From Halomonas sp. (GTDB taxonomy: Bacteria > Pseudomonadota > Gammaproteobacteria > Pseudomonadales > Halomonadaceae), in assembly GCF_029263665.1 (NCBI RefSeq), contig NZ_JAJUFQ010000004.1, positions 186,001-250,000 on the forward strand: 64,000 bases of DNA. The letters are read 5' to 3'. Positions 54,471 through 63,890 of this stretch are shown here, in pieces. Positions within the stretch are counted from its first letter, which is position 1; each line of letters begins with the position of its first letter. Position numbers and translations under genes: made by a program. The notes under the pieces were generated by a model. The model saw only the letters and a list, made by a program, of their open reading frames with translations, did not search any database and was not told where the DNA came from.

Positions 54471-57400
54471 TCAGTTGCCGTCCGCAGGATTCAGCAACAT
54501 CTGTTCGGCTTCGGCTAATTGCTGGCTACGCGGGCTTTGAAGCCGGTGATCCCGGCCAATCAGGGCATATAGGGTCGGTAACACAAACAGGGTAAACAAG
54601 GTACCGATCAACATGCCACAAACAATGACCACACCAAGTCCGAAACGACTATTGGCCCCGGCCCCTCCAGCGAATACCAGAGGGATCAAGCCCAGCACCA
54701 TGGCGGCGGTCGTCATCAATACTGGACGCAGGCGAATCTGGGCGGCACGCAGAATTGCCTGAGAGCGGCTCAATCCTTCATGCACCTGCAGCTCGTTGGC
54801 GAATTCGACCATCAATATACCGTGCTTGCTGATCAGGCCAATCAGCGTCACCAGACCTATTTGGGTATAAATGTTGAAGGTCGTCCATCCCAGGGCTAAT
54901 GGCAGCAATGCCCCACAGATCGACAATGGCACGGTAATCAGGATGACCAGGGGATCGAGCAGGCTCTCGTACTGCGCCGCGAGCACCAGATAGATGACGA
55001 TCAGCGCCGCCATGAAGGCCCACATCAGCGTGTTTCCTTCCTGGATGTACTGGCGTGACTCGGCCTTCCAGTCATGGGAAAAGCCCGGAGGTAGCTGCTG
55101 CACCTGTTGTTCAAGAAAGGTGACAGCCTGACCCAGCGACACGCCGGGTGCCGGAATTGCCTGCATAGTGGCAGCATTCTGTTGGTCGAACTGAGCAAGA
55201 CGGTTAGGTTCCACCTGCATCGACACATCCACCACACTGGAAAGCGGCACCAGGATTCCACTATCAGTACGCACAAACTGTCGAGCCAGTGCTTGCGGTG
55301 TCAGACGCTGATGTCGGATGCTCTGGGGAATGACATCGTAAGATCTCCCCTGCAACGCAAAGCGATTAATGTAATTTTCACCCACCAGGACAGCCAACGA
55401 CTTGGCGATGTCATCCATGCGAATCCCCAGGCTATTGGCTCGCGAGCGGTCGACGCTTACCTTGACTACAGGATTGTTGTAATCGAGATCGCTATCAACG
55501 ACTACGAATAGCCCGCTGCTACGAGCGCTTTGCTTGAGCTGTTCCATCGCTTCGAATACCACACGGTGGTCCTCGGCGCTGCGCAATACCAACTGTATCG
55601 GCAACCCTCCACTGGATCCCGGCAAGGCGGGTTCCTGAAAGACAAAGATGCTGTTGCCTTCAACTTCACCAACCGCTTGCTGTAGCGTGCTGGTGATTTC
55701 TGCGCCGGAGCGTTCACGCTGCTCCCAATCCGACAGGATGACACCGCCAAAGCTTTCAGCCGGCCCGTTCGTGCCATTGATCATCCAGGTGCTGGTCGCT
55801 TCGGGGAGACGGCCCATGATGGCATCGAGCTTGTCAGCAAAGCGCTCGACATAGTCAAGATTGGCGTGCTGCGGTGACTTGATGGCAGTGAGTATCGAGG
55901 CCTGATCCTCAGCGGGAGCCAGTTCACTCTGTGGCAACTGATACAGCAGCGGGAGACTTGCACATACCATCAATGCCACACCTGCCGCTATCCACCGGTG
56001 GCGCAGAGAGACCTCCAGTACTCGCCCATACTGCCGCATCAAACCTGCGAATACCTGATCCGAAGTTTGCGCCAACCAGCCCTGGTGCTGTCCCTCGGGA
56101 AGCAATACCGAGCTCATTACCGGGGACAATGTAAGCGCTACCACACCTGAAACGATCACGCTTCCCGCCAGCGTCAAGGCGAATTCCTTGAACAGTGCCC
56201 CTGTCAGCCCTCCCATCAGGCCTATCGGTGCGTATACCGCAGCTAGCGTAATGGTCATTGCAATCACGGGCCCTGCCACTTCACGGGCTCCAAACAGTGC
56301 AGCGACTATCGGTGAACGCCCGGACTCAATATGGCGGTGCACGTTCTCTACCACCACAATGGCATCGTCCACCACCAGGCCAATCGCCAAGACCATCGCC
56401 AGCAGAGTCAGCAGGTTGAGGCTGAAGCCAAACGCCAGCATCAGTGCAGCAGCACCCAGCATCGACAACGGGATCGTGACCACCGGAATCACGACACTGC
56501 GCAATGATCCCAAGCACAGAAAGATCACCACCACCACGATCAGCACGGCTTCCAGCAGCGTGTGCATGACTTCATCAATGGAGGCCTGAATAAAGCGCGC
56601 AGTCTCATAACCCAGGCTGGCTTCAACCCCAGGCGGTAACGTCCGATCCAACTGGGTCAGCATCTGGCGAAGGCCGCTGACAATGGTCAGCGGATTGCCG
56701 GTAGGCGTGGGAAATACCCCGACGAAAACCGCAGGTTTACCGTTCATCTGGCCACTGCTGTCGCTGGATGCAGCCCCTAGCTCAACGGTTCCCACATCAC
56801 GCAGACGCACCAGGCTCTGGCCATCATTGCGAATGACCATGTCGCGAAACTGTTCAACGCTGGCAAGGTCAGTATCGACGCGCACATTGGCCATCACATA
56901 CTGCCCTTTCACTGTGCCCGGTGCGGCCTGATAGTTGTTGCGGCGTATCGCATCGGCGACATCTGCGGCCGTCAGGCCATGTCCCGCAAGACGATCACTA
57001 TCCAGCCACAAGCGCATCGCCAGACGCTGCCCGCCATACGACGCCACCTTGGCCACACCTTCAATGCTGGCGAACATTGGCTCGACGACACGTAACAAAT
57101 AGTCATTGATCTCGGACACCGACAAGGTACTGCTGGCAAAACCCACATAAGCCAGTGCGGTGTCGCTGCCCGCCGAACGTTCAATCACTGGGTCGAAAGT
57201 GTCTTCCGGCAGTCGATAGCGCACCTGGTTGACCTTGGCCATCGTCTCGGTCATGGCTTGAGTGGAGTCACGGTTGAGCAGCATACGCAGACTGACTTGG
57301 CTACGTCCCTGGGTCGAGGACGACGTCATGTAATCGATGCCCTCCACTGAGGACACCGCTTGAGCGATGGGCTGGGTGACAAAGCCCTGCATCAGCTCTG

Positions 57401-57566
57401 CCGAGGCTCCGGGGTATTCGGTTGTAATGGTGATCGTAGCGTTTTCCAGCATCGGGTACTGACGTAGCGGCAACTTGTTCAAGGCAAACAGGCCTGAAAG
57501 TACCATCAGGCTACTGATGACCAGTGCCAGCACCGGACGCTGTACAAAGTGATCGGTGAAGGTCAC
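54471..57566 (-). CDS. RND-family multidrug efflux pump, inner-membrane subunit
   Basis: 1031 residues, full length for the HAE1 family: 12 helices with two large periplasmic loops. FVQRPVLALVISSLMVLSGLFAL opens it; the proton-relay Asp pair is in LAIGLVVDDAIVVVENVHRHIESG; VLAAQYESLLDPLVILITVPLSICGALL and LIGLISKHGILMVEFANEL mark the second half. It expels toxic compounds with the adaptor encoded just upstream (ATGA overlap). No outer-membrane TolC-type gene is adjacent. Transcribed from a promoter with a SoxR box, so redox-active compounds are likely inducers and substrates. Confidence 0.95.
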   Translation of the reverse strand: MTFTDHFVQRPVLALVISSLMVLSGLFALNKLPLRQYPMLENATITITTEYPGASAELMQGFVTQPIAQAVSSVEGIDYMTSSSTQGRSQVSLRMLLNRDSTQAMTETMAKVNQVRYRLPEDTFDPVIERSAGSDTALAYVGFASSTLSVSEINDYLLRVVEPMFASIEGVAKVASYGGQRLAMRLWLDSDRLAGHGLTAADVADAIRRNNYQAAPGTVKGQYVMANVRVDTDLASVEQFRDMVIRNDGQSLVRLRDVGTVELGAASSDSSGQMNGKPAVFVGVFPTPTGNPLTIVSGLRQMLTQLDRTLPPGVEASLGYETARFIQASIDEVMHTLLEAVLIVVVVIFLCLGSLRSVVIPVVTIPLSMLGAAALMLAFGFSLNLLTLLAMVLAIGLVVDDAIVVVENVHRHIESGRSPIVAALFGAREVAGPVIAMTITLAAVYAPIGLMGGLTGALFKEFALTLAGSVIVSGVVALTLSPVMSSVLLPEGQHQGWLAQTSDQVFAGLMRQYGRVLEVSLRHRWIAAGVALMVCASLPLLYQLPQSELAPAEDQASILTAIKSPQHANLDYVERFADKLDAIMGRLPEATSTWMINGTNGPAESFGGVILSDWEQRERSGAEITSTLQQAVGEVEGNSIFVFQEPALPGSSGGLPIQLVLRSAEDHRVVFEAMEQLKQSARSSGLFVVVDSDLDYNNPVVKVSVDRSRANSLGIRMDDIAKSLAVLVGENYINRFALQGRSYDVIPQSIRHQRLTPQALARQFVRTDSGILVPLSSVVDVSMQVEPNRLAQFDQQNAATMQAIPAPGVSLGQAVTFLEQQVQQLPPGFSHDWKAESRQYIQEGNTLMWAFMAALIVIYLVLAAQYESLLDPLVILITVPLSICGALLPLALGWTTFNIYTQIGLVTLIGLISKHGILMVEFANELQVHEGLSRSQAILRAAQIRLRPVLMTTAAMVLGLIPLVFAGGAGANSRFGLGVVIVCGMLIGTLFTLFVLPTLYALIGRDHRLQSPRSQQLAEAEQMLLNPADGN

Positions 57567-58693
57567 TGAACATCCTCCCTGGTGGAGGAGGATTCGAGTG
57601 TGGCAACGTCACGTGATGCCTGCAGAGTGTCATGTTCCAGTGGCTCAACGACCATGCCATCACTGAGCTTGAGCTGTCCGGAGGTGACGACTCGATCACC
57701 TTCATCGAGACCCTTGTCAATCGCTACATAGCCTTGCCAACGTTCGCCTGTCTCGACCGCCACGCGCTTGACACTGAGCGACTGCCGTTGACCACGCTCG
57801 ACGATGAAGACCGTCTCACCGTATGCGGTATAGGTCACCGCAGTTTCAGGCACGCTCAGCACCTCGGCATCATCTGAGCGTGGTACGCGAATACTGACGT
57901 ACATCCCGGCATGCAGCTCTCCGTCTCTATTGGGCAAAGTTGCTTGAACCTGCACCATACGGGCAGCATCGACGAGAGGGTCAATGGCATCGATGACGCC
58001 ACGGAAAGTGCGCCCGGGATAGGCATCAACTTCCAGCTCTACCGGCTGACCTGGCCGAAGTTGGGGTATCGCCTCTTCATCCAGGGCGAAATTGGCATGC
58101 ATTTGATCAGCATCAACAAGGCTGGCGATGGTGTCACCGGCACTCAGATACTGGCCAAGATGCACCCGACGGATACCAATGGTTCCAGAAAATGGCGCTC
58201 GAATGGCCTTCTGCTCAAGACGCGCTTCAACCTGCTGCAACTCACCACGCGCCATATCCCTCTGGGCTTCTGCATTATCGCGCTGCTCGGGAGTCGTAGC
58301 GCTTTGCGCCGCCAGGCTGTTAAGGCGTTGCAACAAGGCTTGCGCATTACGCAGCTGAGCTTGCAGGCGTACCTGCTCGGCACGTTCTGGTGCATCGTTT
58401 ATCTGGACCAGCACCTGGCCTTGCTCGACCTCCTGGCCAGAGTCGAATTCCAGCAGAGCCACCCGACCGGATGTTTCCGCTGCGACCTGCACCTGTCGAA
58501 TAGCCTCGAGTTCACCGATACCAAAAAATGCACGAGGTGGGGTGCGACGCTTTACTTCTGCCAGCGCCACCTTGGTCGCAGGCCAGGCATTTTCTGCTGA
58601 TGCATCGGGCTGTTCCGACAAGAACATAAAGACCACGATGACAACGGCCACAATAGCTATCATCACGCCTGCTTGAGCGACGCTTTTATTCAT
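57563..58693 (-). CDS. RND efflux periplasmic adaptor subunit
   Basis: About 376 residues. An N-terminal anchor helix ([20 protein letters not shown]) is followed by the split lipoyl domain ([31 protein letters not shown] and [29 protein letters not shown]), a coiled-coil hairpin of about 60 residues, and the beta-barrel ([31 protein letters not shown]). Start ATG 58693, GAGGA 8 bases upstream. First gene of the pump operon; it faces soxR across the SoxR box. Confidence 0.92.
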   Translation of the reverse strand: MNKSVAQAGVMIAIVAVVIVVFMFLSEQPDASAENAWPATKVALAEVKRRTPPRAFFGIGELEAIRQVQVAAETSGRVALLEFDSGQEVEQGQVLVQINDAPERAEQVRLQAQLRNAQALLQRLNSLAAQSATTPEQRDNAEAQRDMARGELQQVEARLEQKAIRAPFSGTIGIRRVHLGQYLSAGDTIASLVDADQMHANFALDEEAIPQLRPGQPVELEVDAYPGRTFRGVIDAIDPLVDAARMVQVQATLPNRDGELHAGMYVSIRVPRSDDAEVLSVPETAVTYTAYGETVFIVERGQRQSLSVKRVAVETGERWQGYVAIDKGLDEGDRVVTSGQLKLSDGMVVEPLEHDTLQASRDVATLESSSTREDVQ

Positions 58694-58805
58694 CACTGAT
58701 ATCCTCATCTCGCCCAATGTCAGTCCCGGCAACTCTCTTCTTTTTCCGAGGAAACCTGCTCGTACCACAGCCCGTACAACGGGGTTGCAAGTCATGGAGT
58801 CGCGG

Positions 58806-58836
58806 ACTATAAAACCTCAAGCAAACTTGAGGTCAA
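58806..58836 (-). promoter_or_regulatory. SoxR-controlled promoter of the RND operon
   Basis: Read on the minus strand: -35 TTGACC (58836-58831), a 19-bp spacer, and -10 TATAGT (58811-58806). The spacer contains the SoxR dyad CCTCAAGCAAACTTGAGG (58815-58832 on the plus strand), nearly identical to the classical SoxR box. The over-long 19-bp spacing is the hallmark of MerR-family activated promoters. The dyad ends only 6 bases before the soxR start, so it should also repress soxR. Confidence 0.9.
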
Positions 58837-58838
58837 GA

Positions 58839-59303
58839 ATGATGAAGACAACTGCATCAGGAAATTCGAAACGGGTATTGAGCGTAGGGGAAGTTGCTCG
58901 GCGTAGTGGCGTGCCGATATCTACCGTGCACTTCTATGAAGCCAAGGGATTGATCAGCAGCACACGCAACGCCGGCAATCAGAGGCGCTTCGCACCTGTC
59001 ATGCTACGTTATATCGCCGTCATCAAAGTGGCCCAGCGCGCAGGTATTCCGCTGGAAGAGATTCGTCAGACACTGGGCAGCTATCCACCTGGCAGTAAAT
59101 TGACCGCTGCACAATGGCACGAAATCTCATCACTCTGGCGTGACATGCTTGATGAGCGCATCAAGAGACTCACGCGCTTGCGAGACGAAATGGATCGCTG
59201 CATCGGTTGCGGCTGCCTATCGTTGGAAGATTGCCCATTACGCAACCCCAATGATGTTCTTGGAGAGAAAGGACCTGGGGCCAGGATACTGGAACGACCC
59301 TAG
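58839..59303 (+). CDS. soxR: Redox-sensitive transcriptional activator SoxR
   Basis: 154 residues from ATG 58839, the same length as E. coli SoxR. MerR-type [41 protein letters not shown], then a dimerisation helix, then the [2Fe-2S] cluster motif [12 protein letters not shown] with Cys121, 124, 126 and 132, followed by [10 protein letters not shown]. SoxR senses redox-cycling compounds or superoxide. No soxS is seen nearby; as in most non-enteric bacteria it probably acts directly on efflux genes, here the divergent RND operon. A MITE-like element starts exactly at its stop codon. Confidence 0.96.
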   Translation: MMKTTASGNSKRVLSVGEVARRSGVPISTVHFYEAKGLISSTRNAGNQRRFAPVMLRYIAVIKVAQRAGIPLEEIRQTLGSYPPGSKLTAAQWHEISSLWRDMLDERIKRLTRLRDEMDRCIGCGCLSLEDCPLRNPNDVLGEKGPGARILERP

Positions 59304-59500
59304 GCTTTGTCTGAAAAGTGCCTGCGCTCGGTCATGCGGCGTTGAGCCGGAGCGTAGACAACAGTCGAAGGCTGGCCCGAAGGGCGAGCGAAGCGAGTCA
59401 ATCGGCCTCAAAATGCTCATTTACGACCGGTAAACTACGCTTTTTCACCCGATTTCGCCTTGCTCGACCATCGCCCGCCGACTTTTGAGACAAACCCTAG
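59300..59500. mobile_element. MITE-like element with IS5-type ends
   Basis: Terminal inverted repeats GCTTTGTCTGAAAAGT (59304-59319) and ACTTTTGAGACAAACC (59481-59496) match at 14 of 16 positions; the element is flanked by the direct repeat CTAG (59300-59303 and 59497-59500), fitting the YTAR target of IS5-group elements. The 193-bp interior has no reading frame of use and resembles the joined ends of an insertion sequence. The left CTAG contains the soxR stop codon, which the target duplication preserved. Confidence 0.75.
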
Positions 59501-60071
59501 GGCTTCTCGAGCCTCGTCAGCCATTGCTATTTAGGGCATGACAAGCTGTTGTCAGTCGGGTCTACGATGTCCCCCTCAGCGCCAGCAGGACCTATCGGGC
59601 CACATTAAGCAGAACGAAAAAAGAGGTTACCGGCATATATAAGTAATATATGAAATCATATATTGAAGCTGATATTCCTCATTCACTGGCCATGACGACA
59701 AAGAAAACTTACAATCTGATACCTTTAACAAACTGAAAATAATAGCCAGTTATATAAAATAAATAATATTTATATTTATTGATCAACGCATATCCAGATA
59801 CCTATTTTCTGGTTCAAGGAAGCATTATTTCAATCACAATCATCCCAAAAGACAAAGATGCTTTATTGAAAAAATACTCAAGGCGCCTAGCGACGTTGTT
59901 CAGTAAAGGGCATTACAAAAAACATTCACCTTGCTTTCATCTGGACAACCTAGACTAGCAAGGATGAGCAGCTTCTCGTAGTCTCCCAGAGGGCCGAGCC
60001 ATGCTGTCGAGACTGGGTGTGCTATCAGACATCCAACAATAAACCCAAATAGCTTTCATGGAATTTAGGCT
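59501..60071. other. 571-bp AT-rich gap before the SGNH gene, no gene seen
   Basis: The first 130 bases have ordinary composition; from about 59620 the sequence becomes strongly AT-rich, with many possible -10 elements. No open frame with a ribosome site was found. The composition matches the gene that follows, so gap and gene probably arrived together. Confidence 0.5.
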
Positions 60072-61631
60072 ATGTATAAAAATATCGCAACCAGGATTAC
60101 GGCTGCAGACTCATCAATGCAGAAAGGGATATATGATGAGGCATCATTACACTACAGTGCTGTCCTTGATGATCTGGATAACCTGCTTCCAGATCTGCAT
60201 ATTCGCTTGGCAGAATCTCTTGTACGGGAGAGAAGATTTTCTGATGCAAGAAATACGATAGATAGGCTGCTTAAATATTATCCCAACCATCAGGGCGGGT
60301 TGAACTTCATCGACATCATTGCCAGTGAAGAAGCAAAGAAGTTCTGCGTCAAGATAAAAAACACAAAAAATCCACAGCGCCCACCAATCTTTCACCTCAA
60401 CAAGTCTGTCCATGACACCATCATCAAGGGAAAGGATCTGGCTTCTTTCCAGCTTTTGGGCTGGGCAAGAAATCTGAAAGAACATGATGTTTCCATATTG
60501 GTGGATAACGGATGTATCACGTCGTATCCATTAAACGCCAACAGGCCCGATGTTGTTAAATTTTTCATTGACAAACATGGAATTAAAAAAGAATCCATAA
60601 GCCATCTATGCGGCTTCAAACATACTATCGATCTAGGTGGGAATAAGAATATAAGAATTGGTCTCTCCATTAATGGAAAAGCTGATTGGTACCATGAGAT
60701 TGATATACAGCCCGTGCGCCAGGTCATCGAGGGTAAGGATGGATGGCTGTTCTTGACCAATCATGCAGATTCCACTGTCAAGCAGCATACAGGGGAGATA
60801 TTGTTAAATGATTCCACTATCACTACCTGGAAGAATTTTTCAAGAAATTTCAATAAAAAGAAAAATGCATTATATGTAATATCCAACTCCAAGGAGAAGG
60901 TATTTCCTGAACTTTATCCGTACCCACAAGGTAAGATTACCATTACGGAGCAAGTCGAAGAGATATTCCGTGACTTTGGCGTAAACTATATCAATCCTGT
61001 TGAAAAATGCAGGAATGATAGAAATAGCTATTATAGAACAGATACACACTGGAGTGACCTTGGTGCCTTTATCTGCTTCAAGGAATGCATGCACAGATTA
61101 GGCTACCAGCATGACTATGATCAATACTTCTCTTTCTTTGAAAGAGAAGTATATGGTGACCTGGGGTCCAAGCTTTATCCTCCCGCCAAGGATCCTAAGA
61201 AGACGTTGAAAATGATAGGTCTGCTACGCTCCAGACTGGCTTTCAACAACCAGATTCCTGGCGCCGGTAACGTCAGGGTGTTCACAAACCCCAATCCAAT
61301 GTTTGACAAGAACATACTCATGTTTGGGGGCTCATCCTTGAGTGCCGGCAACTTCTCTAAATTCTTTTCACTTTTCTTTTCCCGGGTAGTCGCCATCAAT
61401 CTTCCTGGCAGCTACGTACAGGAAATTGCGGATCATGAACAGGCTGACCATGTCATTGTGCAAACAAATGAGCGTTATCTGATCCAGCCTGGGCGGGTAT
61501 ATGAAAACTTGTCGGAAGCAAAGCCTCTGGCCGCCTCATCCAAACTGGAAGGCCAGGAGAAGTCTCGTATACTCAGGGAATTAAGAAAGACTGCCGGCTT
61601 TGGTTTCTACAAGAAGATCATCATGGGGTGA
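60072..61631 (+). CDS. TPR-like N terminus fused to AlgX/AlgJ-like SGNH hydrolase domain
   Basis: 519 residues. Residues 1-85 form helical TPR-like pairs (YDEASLHYSAVLDDLDNLLPDLHIRLAESLVRERRFSDARNTIDRLLKYYP). From about 215 the AlgX/AlgJ pattern appears: VIEGKDGWLFLTN (Lys222-Trp225), the Asp-x-His motif TDTHWSDLGAF (Asp324, His326) and the nucleophile block MFGGSSLS (Ser421). The 95-residue gap between His and Ser fits AlgX-type permuted SGNH O-acetyltransferases. No signal peptide is visible, unlike AlgX. Possible role: surface polysaccharide modification. The start is uncertain (weak ribosome site; ATG 60117 possible). AT-rich, probably acquired. Confidence 0.8.
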   Translation: MYKNIATRITAADSSMQKGIYDEASLHYSAVLDDLDNLLPDLHIRLAESLVRERRFSDARNTIDRLLKYYPNHQGGLNFIDIIASEEAKKFCVKIKNTKNPQRPPIFHLNKSVHDTIIKGKDLASFQLLGWARNLKEHDVSILVDNGCITSYPLNANRPDVVKFFIDKHGIKKESISHLCGFKHTIDLGGNKNIRIGLSINGKADWYHEIDIQPVRQVIEGKDGWLFLTNHADSTVKQHTGEILLNDSTITTWKNFSRNFNKKKNALYVISNSKEKVFPELYPYPQGKITITEQVEEIFRDFGVNYINPVEKCRNDRNSYYRTDTHWSDLGAFICFKECMHRLGYQHDYDQYFSFFEREVYGDLGSKLYPPAKDPKKTLKMIGLLRSRLAFNNQIPGAGNVRVFTNPNPMFDKNILMFGGSSLSAGNFSKFFSLFFSRVVAINLPGSYVQEIADHEQADHVIVQTNERYLIQPGRVYENLSEAKPLAASSKLEGQEKSRILRELRKTAGFGFYKKIIMG

Positions 61632-61636
61632 TCGAT

Positions 61637-61674
61637 CACCAACATGCCCATTGCTCCTGGTGGGCATGTTGGTG
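61637..61674 (+). terminator. Hairpin after the SGNH gene
   Basis: Perfect 14-bp arms CACCAACATGCCCA (61637-61650) and TGGGCATGTTGGTG (61661-61674), 10-base loop, 5 bases after the stop codon. No T-run. The soxR-like remnant starts about 7-10 bases downstream. Confidence 0.7.
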
Positions 61675-61680
61675 TGCGCT

Positions 61681-61824
61681 TCGAGACTCTCGCGCTTGCG
61701 AGACAAAATGGATCGCGGCATCGGTTGCGGTTGCCTATCACTGGCGGAGTGTTCATTACGCAATCCCGAGGATGTTCTTGGGCAGGAAGGGGGCGGGCCA
61801 GAACACTGGAACACCCCTAAGTAG
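61681..61824 (+). pseudogene. Decayed copy of the soxR 3' end
   Basis: In frame, [20 protein letters not shown] then AECSLRNPEDVLG reproduces the last 45 or so residues of SoxR, ending at a TAA at 61822-61824. The first cluster cysteine is Gly and the Pro after the last Cys is Ser. At the DNA level, 61686-61742 is about 93 percent identical to 59168-59224; beyond that, identity falls. The upstream three-quarters of soxR is missing. So it is a second, divergent soxR tail, separated from real soxR by the MITE and the SGNH gene. Confidence 0.85.
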
Positions 61825-61840
61825 GCATCCTTCCCATGCA

Positions 61841-62419
61841 TCAGCTTCCTTCGGCAAGCGCCTCGAGATCCGATACCACCGCTTTCATTGGATCGTCGTC
61901 ACGAATCAGGAGTTGCGCGTCCCCTTGGCGGTTGAAAGCAAAGGTTGCGCTGGAGTGGGTGACATCGTAATTGCCGCTCTCGTCCTTTTCTCCATATCCA
62001 TAGGAGACACGATAACGATTGGTAATGGCATCGATGTCGGACTTGCTACCTGTCAGCCCGATGAACTGTGGTCCGAATGCCTCCGTGTATTCCTTCATGA
62101 TCTCCGGAGTATCCCGAGTCGGATCAACCGAAACAAACAACACTTGAATGTCTTCGCGAGCCTTGTCATCAACCTGTCTGAAAGCAGTTGCAAGCCGGGC
62201 CAGCGTAATCGGGCAGACATCCGGACAGTGGGTATAGCCAAAGAACAGCAGCGTGGTCTTGCCACGAAAGTCTTCCGCATCCACTTGCTTGCCATTCTCG
62301 TCGGTCAGGTGGAAATCGAGAGGTGGCATCATCTCGGAGATATCCGTTGTCTGCCAGGACTGGTCACTGCACCCCACCAGCCAGAAGGATACGAGCGCAA
62401 TGCATAACCACTTGTACAT
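61841..62419 (-). CDS. SCO1/SenC-family copper chaperone lipoprotein
   Basis: 192 residues. A lipoprotein signal (WLCIALVSFWLVGCSDQ, with lipobox Cys) anchors it in the periplasm. The thioredoxin-like domain has the copper motif FGYTHCPDVCPITLARL (Cys-x3-Cys) and the third ligand His in YDVTHSSATFAF. It helps assemble the CuA centre of cytochrome c oxidase. The PCuAC chaperone gene lies 24 bp upstream on the same strand, a usual pairing. Confidence 0.93.
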   Translation of the reverse strand: MYKWLCIALVSFWLVGCSDQSWQTTDISEMMPPLDFHLTDENGKQVDAEDFRGKTTLLFFGYTHCPDVCPITLARLATAFRQVDDKAREDIQVLFVSVDPTRDTPEIMKEYTEAFGPQFIGLTGSKSDIDAITNRYRVSYGYGEKDESGNYDVTHSSATFAFNRQGDAQLLIRDDDPMKAVVSDLEALAEGS

Positions 62420-62443
62420 ATGACTATTCCCCGAACCGTCCCA

Positions 62444-62908
62444 TTACATTGATACAGGGGAAACCACGTCGAAATTCACCGGCAGCGGCTCCTCTCCAGC
62501 AAACTGCAGTACGATCTCGACCTCATCCCCTATCGCCAGGGGCTGGTTTCGATTCATCAACATCAGGTGATAACCCTTCGGTGCAAACTTGATGGTCTCT
62601 CCCGGCGCCAGCTCCAGTTCATGCACCATCTGCATACTGGCCACACCATCCTTGTCCATGCTGAGATGCATGTGAACCTGATCGAAGGCCGGACTTTCCG
62701 CTCCTACCAAGGTCACAGGTTCGTCACCAGTATTATGCAGATTGAAGTAACCTGCAGAAGGCGATGCCCCGGGCAGCAAGCTCACCTTGGCTTCAGTCAC
62801 TTCCAGGTCTGCTGCCTGGGCAACGCCTGCAAGCAGCATGGTTGCCATCATGGCCCATAGCCATGAGTGAGAAATACGACGCATGTTATTGTTTCTTGTA
62901 CTCGGCAT
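62444..62908 (-). CDS. PCuAC-family periplasmic copper chaperone
   Basis: 154 residues from ATG 62908 (GGAGCGAGAT upstream). A signal peptide ends at AGVAQA-ADLEV. The copper site H/M-x(n)-M-x(21)-H-x-M is seen as HMHLSMDKDGVASMQMVHEL and YHLMLMNRN. It passes Cu(I) to the CuA site of cytochrome oxidase together with SCO1, encoded next. Gene order PCuAC-SCO1 supports the call. Confidence 0.92.
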   Translation of the reverse strand: MPSTRNNNMRRISHSWLWAMMATMLLAGVAQAADLEVTEAKVSLLPGASPSAGYFNLHNTGDEPVTLVGAESPAFDQVHMHLSMDKDGVASMQMVHELELAPGETIKFAPKGYHLMLMNRNQPLAIGDEVEIVLQFAGEEPLPVNFDVVSPVSM

Positions 62909-63195
62909 ATCTCGCTCCATTCAGTGCACAAACAACATAGATAGAGCGATACGATAGCAGATCCACGCATCCGCAAAGCCCAACCTGAGCACGTCATATT
63001 GTCGCAGTCTGGATGAATGCCGGATCAACCAGGAAGACTCGACACCCTGTCATTGGCATGGTCAGCCGGCATGACACGCCAAGCTATCGCCAGTCGAAAG
63101 AAAACCACCTGATGGGTGCTGCTAGAAAACGAGTGGAAGGTGGAAAGGTTGTCGTTGCAGAAATCACGCAAGTGACAGAACCCGCGTACCAAGTA

Positions 63196-63537
63196 TCAAC
63201 AGAGCGCCGATAGGCCGCAGTTTGTTGTGTAACGAGTCGAAGTGACATCCAGCGTCACACGATCATTGACCTTGTCATAGAAGAACGAGGCATAGCCCTG
63301 CGGGGAGGTTGGCGTCTTGTACAAGCCACACACACCATAGCCGTGATTGACCTTCTGCAGGTACTTTACCTCGACCATCGGCTCGGGTGTATTGAGCTCT
63401 GCCGCCAGGGCACGCTGAATGTCGCCACTCAGACGGCTTTCCGAGTAGGCCTGGCCACCGAAGATCGCGCCACCAAGAATCACGAAGGCAGCAAGCGGGA
63501 TGGCAACATTGAATGTCATGGCACGAGAATAACGCAT
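63196..63537 (-). CDS. Small membrane-anchored or exported protein, unknown
   Basis: 113 residues. One N-terminal hydrophobic segment (FNVAIPLAAFVILGGAIFGGQAYS), then a soluble part with Cys in GVCGLYKT, TNCGL and a final Cys, and an aromatic stretch GYASFFYDKVNDRVTL. ATG 63537 or 63519. I recognise no family for certain. It is isolated, 287 bp from the PCuAC start, and that gap (62909-63195) shows no convincing gene. Confidence 0.65.
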   Translation of the reverse strand: MRYSRAMTFNVAIPLAAFVILGGAIFGGQAYSESRLSGDIQRALAAELNTPEPMVEVKYLQKVNHGYGVCGLYKTPTSPQGYASFFYDKVNDRVTLDVTSTRYTTNCGLSALC

Positions 63538-63890
63538 GCCTGCATGCTAGCCGGATGATATCGCCAGGCACAAGGCGGCAGGATGTCGCATATAGAGGGG
63601 GCTTCACCTCGCCTCTCATCTTTCACCTCTGCCGAGCACAGCCATGGCCAGGGTCTTGCCTTCAGCCAGCGGATGGCGGATTCAGCGACGAGAAGCACTA
63701 TTCATCAGGGCATCGTCATCTCAAGACTGACTAAAAACACAGACACAGTAAACATTATCAATTACATAAAAACACCTGGCGTATACAACAGAATACTCCC
63801 GTCATTCTAGTGACAAAATATAATATTGATCAATATATTCACGTGCTCACGCAAACTGCATAGATTATATTTTTCTTACAGGGATGAAAT
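63538..63890. other. 353-bp gap leading to the window-edge gene
   Basis: No gene seen. After 63730 the sequence is strongly AT-rich and contains TTGATC (63834-63839) and TAGATTATAT-like promoter strings before the last gene. Confidence 0.5.

Noticed and set aside
59304..59496. Interior of the soxR-adjacent element as a small gene or RNA
   Set aside because: Terminal repeats and target duplication explain it as a non-coding mobile element.
63013..63213. 66-codon plus-strand frame upstream of the small exported protein's stop
   Set aside because: Weak initiation signals, no family features, and it overlaps the end of the opposite-strand gene.
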